Below the pieces are notes generated by a model. That model had not been told where the DNA came from and searched no databases. It saw only the letters and a program-made list of their open reading frames with translations. Shown one piece after another: positions 1 through 4,750 of a DNA stretch of 5,933 bases. The stretch lies in assembly GCA_031265015.1 (NCBI GenBank), contig JAISDG010000086.1, positions 1-5,933 of the forward strand. The letters are read 5' to 3'. The DNA comes from Spirochaetaceae bacterium. Its GTDB lineage: Bacteria > Spirochaetota > Spirochaetia > Treponematales > Breznakiellaceae. The position numbers and the translations under genes were made by a program. Positions within the stretch are counted from its first letter, which is position 1. Each line of letters opens with the position of its first letter.

Positions 1-111
1 GAAGGCGCTTTTTACGAAATCGGCTATCCGGTAGCGTTCATTATGCCCGGGTCGCCTGGTATCCGGCATCTGCCCGCAGATCCGTCCAAAATTGTCAATC
101 AGTTTTCTTGA
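1..111 (+). CDS. Possible C-terminal tail of an upstream gene (partial)
   Basis: Frame 1 is open from the left edge to a TGA at 109-111 and gives 36 residues beginning EGAFYEIGYPVAFIMPGSPG. The start lies outside the window. The mix of hydrophobic, glycine and proline residues looks like ordinary protein, but no motif or family is recognisable and 36 codons are too few to prove coding. No T-run terminator follows. The stretch after it is a decayed reading frame, so this tail could belong to the same degraded locus rather than to an intact gene. Confidence 0.35.
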   Translation, partial: EGAFYEIGYPVAFIMPGSPGIRHLPADPSKIVNQFS

Positions 112-125
112 ATAATTCCCCGCCC

Positions 126-345
126 ATGCCCTCATGGTACTATGAAATCTTGATACTTTGAATTGCTGGCTATGTAACGGTAGACCTTGACGGCGAAAGC
201 CACGACATCGGCATTACCGTAACGGTGGACGGTTCCGACTTCATATGAAACAACGCCCTTTGCCTTTGGATTCCTTGTGGAAAAAGCGGTGGGCGATTTA
301 TTTGATCTGGAATCGCTTGATCTGGAATCCTTATTTGACTGGTAG
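126..345 (+). pseudogene. Decayed coding relic with an in-frame stop and a frameshift
   Basis: From ATG 126, frame 3 reads MPSWYYEILIL, meets TGA at 159-161, and continues IAGYVTVDLDGESHDIGITV and on to TGA at 246-248. At about 240 the protein-like reading moves to frame 1, which continues YETTPFAFGFLVEKAVGDLF to TAG at 343-345. The two frames join naturally if one base is skipped near 244. The end contains a 15-bp near-tandem duplication (301-330) giving DLESLDLES. The family is not recognised. The pieces look like a former gene of about 70 codons carrying a nonsense mutation and a +1 shift, but chance open frames are not excluded. This stretch also covers most of the sequence upstream of the operon. 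Confidence 0.4.
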
Positions 346-352
346 AAGGCTC

Positions 353-382
353 TTGACAGGGCGGAAGGGAAGAGCATATAGT
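353..382 (+). promoter_or_regulatory. Sigma-70 type promoter for the five-gene operon
   Basis: A perfect -35 box TTGACA (353-358) is followed after 18 bp by TATAGT (377-382), which matches the -10 consensus at five of six positions. A perfect TATAAT lies at 382-387, but its 23-bp distance from the -35 is too long. Initiation about 7 nt after 382 would fall at or next to the GTG start codon at 390, which would leave the mRNA with almost no leader. This is the only good promoter seen upstream of the packed genes from 390 to 4096. Confidence 0.55.
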
Positions 383-389
383 ATAATTC

Positions 390-779
390 GTGAATAAAGC
401 GGCTCTTATTATCACCGATGACGCGGCAAATACCCGGACAATGGCCAAAACGATAGCCGCGTCCCTGGCGGACTGGAGGGTAACTGTCGTAACGGCCGGT
501 GATTTTAAGGGGACCCATCTCCTGCCCGCGGCCCTGTGTTTTTTGGGAGCCGAAGCGCCCAATCCGCCGTCTTTTACCTACCTTGAAACCATGCTCGGTC
601 ATATTAATCTGGCAGGACGGGTTTTTGCGTTCTTTGCCGGTTCCCCCCAGGCCGCCGAGTACCTTCGCCGGATAACCCGGGACTCGGAAGCGTCGCTGTA
701 TCCCGACCTTTTTTGGGGGGAGGGGGATATCGGCGGCTGGGCCGGAAAAGCTGCCGCCCTATCCGCAAAAAAGGGGTAA
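390..779 (+). CDS. Flavodoxin-like fold protein
   Basis: The product has 129 residues, about the length of a short flavodoxin domain. It starts with a beta-strand, KAALIITDD, then AANTRTMAKTIA at residues 12-23, which sits where flavodoxins have the FMN phosphate loop (S/T-x-T-G-N-T) and first helix. A second strand, AALCFLGAEA, comes before a loop, and GRVFAFFAG forms a third. The loop here is DDAANT and lacks the usual Thr-Gly, so FMN binding is uncertain. GTG 390 is the only usable in-frame start because TAA lies at 384-386; the next in-frame ATG (441) would delete the loop. No well-spaced Shine-Dalgarno is seen. The gene ends 3 nt before apt and its last codons carry the apt ribosome binding site. 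It may be a redox or regulatory partner, but no function can be assigned. Confidence 0.72.
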   Translation: MNKAALIITDDAANTRTMAKTIAASLADWRVTVVTAGDFKGTHLLPAALCFLGAEAPNPPSFTYLETMLGHINLAGRVFAFFAGSPQAAEYLRRITRDSEASLYPDLFWGEGDIGGWAGKAAALSAKKG

Positions 780-782
780 CCC

Positions 783-1310
783 ATGGCTTTTGATCTTGAT
801 AAGTATATCCGCAAGATTCCCGATTTCCCCAAGAAGGGGATTCTTTTTTATGATATTACCAGTGTCCTGACGTCTCCGGAAGCCTTCGGTTACTGCGTCG
901 AGGCCATGGTGGATCTGTACAGCAAAAAAAGTATCGACGCGGTAGCGGCCATAGAGGCCAGGGGTTTTGTTTTTGCCGCTCCCTTTGCGGTCCGCATGGG
1001 GATACCCCTGCTTTTGATCCGGAAAAAAGGGAAACTCCCCGGCATCACCCTGTCAAAAAAGTACGATCTGGAATATGCCCAGGCGGAAATAGAAATCCAC
1101 CGGGAAGACGTGCCGGAAGGCAAACGGGTCTTGCTGCTGGACGATCTTATTGCCACCGGGGGTACCTTGAACGCCGCCAGGGCGCTGCTGGAAGCCGGCG
1201 GGGCCCAGGTGCCGGAAATCTTCGGCGTGGTGGGATTGTCCTTCTTTCCCTATGAAAAAGTGCTTGCCCCCACTCCTATCACCACCCTTGTTCAGTATCG
1301 CAGCGAATAG
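783..1310 (+). CDS. apt: Adenine phosphoribosyltransferase
   Basis: Apt converts adenine and PRPP to AMP and pyrophosphate in cytoplasmic purine salvage. The 175-residue product has the usual family length. It shows the N-terminal block IRKIPDFPKKGILFYDIT (residues 9-26), the EARGF block at 58-62, a region rich in basic residues and glycine at 79-93 (IRKKGKLPG), and the PRPP-binding loop VLLLDDLIATGGT at 116-128 with the acidic pair D120-D121. ATG 783 lies a few bases after AAGGGG, a good Shine-Dalgarno formed by the end of the previous gene, so the two are probably translationally coupled. The next gene follows after 15 nt. No key residue appears to be missing. This is the most secure functional call in the window. 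Confidence 0.97.
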   Translation: MAFDLDKYIRKIPDFPKKGILFYDITSVLTSPEAFGYCVEAMVDLYSKKSIDAVAAIEARGFVFAAPFAVRMGIPLLLIRKKGKLPGITLSKKYDLEYAQAEIEIHREDVPEGKRVLLLDDLIATGGTLNAARALLEAGGAQVPEIFGVVGLSFFPYEKVLAPTPITTLVQYRSE

Positions 1311-1325
1311 GATTACCGGAAGAAC

Positions 1326-2846
1326 ATGAATATTACCCTGACTCATTACCATCTGCGGCCCGGCGGCGTTACCCAGGTTCTGCTGCACCAGGCCAGAGCC
1401 CTCCTGGAAGCGGGGGAGGACGTGCTGGTCCTCAGCGGGGAAGCCCCCGTTCAGGGGGATGAATGGGACGGCGTCCCCGTCACGGTAGTACCCGGCCTGC
1501 ACTACGACCGTTTCCGCCGGGGGGAAGGCGCTGTGACCGCGCAAAATCCGGCACGGAGCGCCATGGATGGCGCGGCAACCGCGCAAAATCCGGCAAGGAA
1601 GCCGGATTTTGGCGCTCTGGCCCTGGAAATGGAACGGGCAATCCGTTCCCGCTGGCGGAGGGGGGCGGATATTGTCCACGTTCACAATCCCCTGATCCGG
1701 AAGAACAGCCTGCTTTCCGGCGCCCTCTTCGCCCTGGCCGGAACCATGCCCCTGTTCCTGCAGAACCACGACCTGGCGGAGGATTTCCGCCCCGATGTGT
1801 ACAGCCCGGAACCATATCCGGAAAACTGCCATTACGCGGTAATCAACAGCAGGGATTACCGGTTTTTGCGGGAGGCGGGGCTCAAAAGCGAAGGGCTCCA
1901 TCTGCTTCCCAACGAGGTAAGAACCCTGACCGTTTCTTCCGGGCTGCCCAAAACACGGTATCTGTACCCGGTCCGGGGAATCAGGCGGAAAAATATCGGG
2001 GAGCTGCTGCTCTTTTCCCTGTTTTGTAAACCCTTCCGCAGCACCAGCGGCCCGGGTTCCGCGGTTTCCCGGCAGGACGTGACGGCGGCCCTGACCCAGC
2101 CCCCTACCACCGAACAGGACGCTCCGGTGTACCGCCGCTGGAAAGCCCTGGCGGGGGAACTGGATCTGCCCGCGGAATTTGAAACGGGGCTGAACGTTCC
2201 CTTTGCGGACGTCCTGGGTACCGCCCTGGCGGTGATTACGACGTCGATCAAAGAAGGATTCGGCTTTTCCTTTCTGGAACCCTGGACCGCGGATCTCGCG
2301 GTTATGGGAAGGCGCATAGACTATGTCTGCCGGGACTTTGAAGAAGCGGGGCTCCGTTTTGATTCCCTCTATGCCGGCCTGGATATCCCCGCGGACTATG
2401 CGGAACCGGACCGGCTGCGGGAAAAAGCGGAAGAAGCCCTAAGCAGGGTATACAGGGCCTTTGGGTCCCCGCTCCCCGCTTCGGTCTCCGGCGCCCTGGA
2501 TGCGGTTTTTTCCTTCCGGGATACGTTTGATTTCGGATCCATGGATGAGGAACAGCAGGAACGGATCCTCCGCCTGGCCGCGGGGGATAAGCTTATCCGT
2601 AACCGGATTAAACAGGCCAATCCTTTTCTTCAAATCCTGGAAGACTGGCGGAGCGATCCTGACATAACCGGCGCCAACCGTGAAGCGGTTCTTAAGGCCT
2701 ATTCCAGGGAAAAAATTCTCCACACCCTGTATGCGGCATACCAAAAGGTTCCGAACCCGGTCGTTCAGCGGATTGACCGTTCAAAACTGCTTGAATTGTA
2801 CCTTGATCCCGCCCGGCTTTCCCTGGTAGGCATCAGCCGTGAATGA
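1326..2846 (+). CDS. GT-B fold glycosyltransferase, GT4-like
   Basis: The 506-residue product begins MNITLTHYHLRPGGVTQVLL (1-20), the first strand and Gly-Gly loop typical of the acceptor domain of GT4-type retaining glycosyltransferases. DIVHVHNPL follows at about residues 115-123 and resembles their VxHxH segment. Near 213-229, YPVRGIRRKNIGELL resembles the start of the donor domain. The E-x7-E signature is clear: E310-GFGFSFL-E318, preceded by AVITTSIK. The last 100 or so residues are an extension without recognised motifs. Residues 72-97 are a low-complexity insert encoded by a palindromic element (1539-1615), between the first strand unit and the HVHN segment. A moderate GGAAG lies just upstream of ATG 1326. 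The stop overlaps the HAD start by 8 nt, which suggests coupled translation. Sugar donor and acceptor cannot be told from the sequence. Confidence 0.85.
   Translation: MNITLTHYHLRPGGVTQVLLHQARALLEAGEDVLVLSGEAPVQGDEWDGVPVTVVPGLHYDRFRRGEGAVTAQNPARSAMDGAATAQNPARKPDFGALALEMERAIRSRWRRGADIVHVHNPLIRKNSLLSGALFALAGTMPLFLQNHDLAEDFRPDVYSPEPYPENCHYAVINSRDYRFLREAGLKSEGLHLLPNEVRTLTVSSGLPKTRYLYPVRGIRRKNIGELLLFSLFCKPFRSTSGPGSAVSRQDVTAALTQPPTTEQDAPVYRRWKALAGELDLPAEFETGLNVPFADVLGTALAVITTSIKEGFGFSFLEPWTADLAVMGRRIDYVCRDFEEAGLRFDSLYAGLDIPADYAEPDRLREKAEEALSRVYRAFGSPLPASVSGALDAVFSFRDTFDFGSMDEEQQERILRLAAGDKLIRNRIKQANPFLQILEDWRSDPDITGANREAVLKAYSREKILHTLYAAYQKVPNPVVQRIDRSKLLELYLDPARLSLVGISRE
1539..1615 (+). repeat. 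Palindromic element inside the glycosyltransferase gene
   Basis: There are three parts. Positions 1539-1557 form a half copy, GCGCAAAATCCGGCACGGA. Positions 1558-1573 are GCGCCAT-GG-ATGGCGC, perfect 7-bp arms with a 2-bp centre. Positions 1581-1615 are a hairpin with CAAAATCCGGC / GCCGGATTTTG arms around AAGGAA, extended by GCGC/GCGC past one bulged G. The ACCGCGCAAAATCCGGCA segment is directly repeated 42 bp apart (1536 and 1578), which keeps the frame. Translated, it gives AQNPARSAMDGA, then AQNPARKPDFGA. The same blocks in the same frame recur at 3100-3208 in the HAD gene, so this is a dispersed repeat rather than ancestral glycosyltransferase sequence. Confidence 0.75.
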
Positions 2847-3831
2847 GCGGGACTTCTTTATAAAGCTTATCCGGGAATTGTCTTTCCCGATGGAACCCCT
2901 TCCGGTACCGCTGGAAACCGAATGGGAAGCGCTGGTCCCCGGATCGGGATCCGGCAAAAAGCCGGTTCTTGCGGGGATAAAGGCGGTCCTCTTTGACCTG
3001 TACGGTACGCTTTTTATTTCCGGCGCGGGGGAAATTGCCGCGGACCCCGAATCGGCCGCCGGGGAAGGCGGGGTAAAGCCGGGCGAAACCCAAGGTTTCG
3101 CCATGGATGGCGCTGGGGCCACTGCCTGTCCGCCAAAGGTGGACAGGGGGGAGTTTGCCCGCGGCAAGCTCCAACGCCAAAGTCCGGCACGGATGCCGGG
3201 TTTTGACGCCCCGGGAACCTACTTCCGGCGGGCAGTCAGGGAGCGTCACAGGGCGGCCCGGGATGCGGGTACAGCCTGGCCCGAGGTGGCGGTAGAGGAG
3301 ATATGGGCGGAATACCGGGGTGTCTTCCCCGGCGGGAAAACCGGCATGAACCCCCGGGAGCTGGCCTTGCGCTATGAACTGGCGGTAAATCCCGTATACC
3401 CCATGCCTCATGCCCTGGAAACCCTGACCGCGCTGGCCCGCCGGGGTTTGACTCTGGGGATTATCTCCAACGCGCAGTTTTTTTCACCCCTCCTCTTCGA
3501 CGCGTTTTTTGACGCTCCGCCGGAGAAACTCGGCTTTGATCCGGGCCTCCTGATCTATTCCTTTCGGGAAGCTGAAGCCAAGCCGTCTTCCCGGCTTTTT
3601 GCAAAGGCCCGGGAACTTCTGGCCCGCCGGGGTATCGGGGCGGGGGAAACCCTCTATACCGGCAACGATATGCGGAACGACATTGTCCCCGCGGTGGACG
3701 CGGGCTTTGCCGCCGCCCTTTTTGCGGGAGACCGCCGTTCCCTCAGGCTCCGGCGGGACGATCCGGCCTGCGCCGGATACCGACCCCTTCTGGTATTGAA
3801 AGATTTACAAGAGCTCCTGGCGGACCGATAA
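2839..3831 (+). CDS. HAD-superfamily hydrolase with an in-frame palindromic insert
   Basis: The 330-residue product carries the HAD motifs in order. Motif I is AVLFDLYGTLF with nucleophile D53. Motif II is GIISNAQ with S210. Motif III is K248 in EAEAKPSS. Motif IV is TGNDMRND with D277 and D281. The cap lies between motifs I and II, as in subclass I HADs. Position +2 after the nucleophile is Tyr (D53-L-Y55-G-T57) instead of the Asp usual in phosphatases; this DxYGT form is known from haloacid dehalogenases and other HADs, so phosphatase activity should not be assumed. Residues 82-124 are an insert made by palindromic repeats at the cap side. GTG 2839 overlaps the glycosyltransferase stop by 8 nt with GGTAGG upstream; M18 is a possible later start. 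The role is probably linked to the glycosyltransferase, but the substrate is unknown. Confidence 0.85.
   Translation: MNERDFFIKLIRELSFPMEPLPVPLETEWEALVPGSGSGKKPVLAGIKAVLFDLYGTLFISGAGEIAADPESAAGEGGVKPGETQGFAMDGAGATACPPKVDRGEFARGKLQRQSPARMPGFDAPGTYFRRAVRERHRAARDAGTAWPEVAVEEIWAEYRGVFPGGKTGMNPRELALRYELAVNPVYPMPHALETLTALARRGLTLGIISNAQFFSPLLFDAFFDAPPEKLGFDPGLLIYSFREAEAKPSSRLFAKARELLARRGIGAGETLYTGNDMRNDIVPAVDAGFAAALFAGDRRSLRLRRDDPACAGYRPLLVLKDLQELLADR
3082..3208 (+). repeat. Five-hairpin palindromic insert inside the HAD gene
   Basis: Five inverted repeats lie almost end to end. At 3082-3102, GGCGAAACC and GGTTTCGCC flank CAA with perfect 9-bp arms. At 3100-3113, CGCCAT and ATGGCG flank GG. At 3126-3146, CTGTCCGCC and GGTGGACAG flank AAA with one G-T pair. 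At 3150-3172, GGAGTTTGCC and GGCAAGCTCC flank CGC with one wobble. At 3175-3208, AAAGTCCGGC and GCCGGGTTTT flank ACGGAT. The second and fifth match the element in the glycosyltransferase gene, and both read in the same frame there (AMDGA and QxPARxPxFxA). The insert adds about 43 codons with no stop. Confidence 0.75.
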
Positions 3832-3841
3832 TAAAAGAGTC

Positions 3842-4096
3842 ATGTTTTCAAAAGAAATGTTCCGGTTTTTGATACAGGTTATTACATCCTGGCAGATCAT
3901 TGTGACCGCCCTTGTTCTGATCATCTATTTTACCCTGGTTTCCTACGTGGCCCGGCTTTACCATGAACCCCGTTCAAGCTTTTCCTTTGATTCAAAGCCC
4001 CGGAAAACCAAAAAAGCCAAAAAAGAAAAACCCTCCCCCGAAATAACCGAAACCATTGAAGGCAGCGACAGCGACGATCTGGGCCTGGAGGAATAA
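3842..4096 (+). CDS. Small single-pass membrane protein of unknown function
   Basis: The product has 84 residues. A hydrophobic segment at about residues 10-34 (FLIQVITSWQIIVTALVLII and onward) is long enough for one membrane helix. It is followed by a hydrophilic tail with a Lys-rich block (KPRKTKKAKKEKPS, about residues 52-65) and an acidic end (EGSDSDDLGLEE). The positive block just after the helix predicts a cytoplasmic C-terminus, N-out. The gene starts 10 nt after the HAD stop and is probably the last gene of the operon. AAGAG lies only 2 nt before ATG 3842, a poor spacing, so ATG 3857 (M6) is an alternative start. No family is recognised. The charged tail could hold a partner protein at the membrane, but that is a guess. 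Confidence 0.7.
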   Translation: MFSKEMFRFLIQVITSWQIIVTALVLIIYFTLVSYVARLYHEPRSSFSFDSKPRKTKKAKKEKPSPEITETIEGSDSDDLGLEE

Positions 4097-4105
4097 GCCC
4101 TTCCC

Positions 4106-4184
4106 GGGTCCTCCGGGTCCCTTGGGTCCGGCTGGGCAGGGGGGATTTAAAGCGAATGCATTTTAAATCTCGTCTCCCACCAGC
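4106..4184. repeat. 79-bp direct repeat, left copy
   Basis: This stretch matches 5855-5933 without gaps, with 73 of 79 bases identical by hand count. It begins with GGGTCC three times at 9-bp spacing (4106, 4115, 4124), continues GGCTGGGCAGGG, and runs into the first A hairpin and the spacer after it. It lies directly after the last gene of the operon. The right copy is cut by the window end, so the true repeat may be longer. Confidence 0.85.
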
Positions 4185-4406
4185 CTCAATAGGATTTAAA
4201 GCGAATTCCGCTTAAATCCTTCTCCGGCTCAGGGCAGGATTAGAGCGAATGCATTTTAAATCCCGTCTCCCACCAGCCTCAAGGGGATTTAAAGCGAAGT
4301 CCGCTTAAACCCTTCTTCGGGCCAGGGCAGGATTTAAAGTGAATGCATTTTAAATCCCGTCTCCCGCCAGCTTCAAGAGGATTTAAAGCGAATTCCGCTT
4401 AAATCC
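4143..4406. repeat. Tandem array of three A/B hairpin units, 93-94 bp each
   Basis: A hairpins lie at 4143-4170, 4237-4263 and 4330-4357, and B hairpins at 4192-4219, 4285-4312 and 4379-4406. Type A has GGATTTAAA and TTTAAATCC arms around GCGAATGCAT. Type B has GGATTTAA and TTAAATCC arms with an inner GCG/CGC pair. A and B agree at 24 of 28 positions. A is followed by 21 nt beginning CGTCTCCC, and B by 17 nt beginning TTCTCCGG or TTCTTCGG. Both spacers are conserved between units, so this is a satellite-like array and not CRISPR. Another A unit begins at 5892. There is no T-run after any hairpin, so they are not standard rho-independent terminators. Confidence 0.9.
4156..4402 (+). other. Three copies of a 19-codon open frame in the hairpin array
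   Basis: ATG inside each A hairpin opens a frame that ends at TAA inside the next B hairpin: 4156-4215, 4249-4308 and 4343-4402. The third reads MHFKSRLPPASRGFKANSA. The first has I instead of R at residue 12, and the second has K instead of N at residue 17. A fourth copy starts at 5905 and is cut by the window end. Each ATG has GGA ending about 10 nt upstream, a weak possible ribosome binding site. No indel occurs inside the 60-bp frames, while the sequence between them has indels. The opposite strand is also open in the matching phase over the first unit, so the coding strand, if any, is not settled. Confidence 0.3.
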
Positions 4407-4489
4407 TTCTCCGGCACAGAGCCAGGTACTCCCGGCAAAGCCGGGGACTTGAATGGTGAACCGCTCAAGGCAATCCGCCCCTTCCCAGC

Positions 4490-4747
4490 GCGCCCAGACC
4501 TATAGACAATCTTGAGACGCGGGAACATAGCAATCTGCGAAAAGGATACCACCCCGTCCATACCGGCATTCGGTAATAGCCGCCGCTGCCGAATACGACG
4601 GCGTCCACATCGCCCCGGTTTTCGTTTACCCGATGGCGGTATTTTTCTTTTTGATCCGGGCCCTGCGGACGGCGGGGGCGATCCGGAAAAACATGGTGCG
4701 GATATCCAGCACCTTGATGTTGTACTCCGGCCGGGTGGTCACCGGAA
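4490..4747 (-). pseudogene. Decayed coding relic downstream of the propeller gene
   Basis: On the minus strand, protein-like sequence runs across three frames. From 4747 to 4626 it reads VTTRPEYNIKVLDIRTMFFR through IKKKNTAIG and a TAA. Next to it, from about 4639 to 4560, another frame reads VNENRGDVDAVVFGSGGYYR. From 4561 a third frame reads MDGVVSFSQIAMFPRLKIVY. The first shift falls at an A-rich run (AAAAAGAAAAAT), a likely slippage or deletion site. The family is not recognised. The gene lies just past the propeller stop on the same strand, so it may once have been its operon partner. With 4407-4489, where nothing clear is seen apart from a short inverted repeat at 4431-4445, this fills the gap between array and propeller. 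Confidence 0.4.
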
Positions 4748-4750
4748 ACG

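Noticed and set aside
159..161. TGA as a selenocysteine codon
   Set aside because: No stem-loop directly after the TGA was found, and a second TGA and a frameshift follow, so decay explains it better.
382..387. Perfect TATAAT as the -10 box
   Set aside because: It stands 23 bp from TTGACA, too far for a standard promoter; TATAGT at 377-382 has an 18-bp spacer.
1053..1901. Long minus-strand open frame of 282 codons
   Set aside because: It runs antisense across the end of apt and the start of the glycosyltransferase gene, both well supported, and shows no motif; a shadow of GC-rich coding sequence.
4106..4150. Small peptide GSSGSLGSGWAGGI encoded at the left edge of the direct repeat
   Set aside because: Both copies are open, but only one of the three differences in this part is at a third codon position, and no start codon precedes it in either copy.
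4143..4406. CRISPR array (28-bp repeats with 17-21 bp spacers)
   Set aside because: The spacers are conserved between units and the repeats alternate between two forms; CRISPR spacers are unique. No cas gene is present.
4431..4445. CCCGGC-AAA-GCCGGG hairpin as a terminator
   Set aside because: No T-run follows on either strand; kept only as a short inverted repeat.
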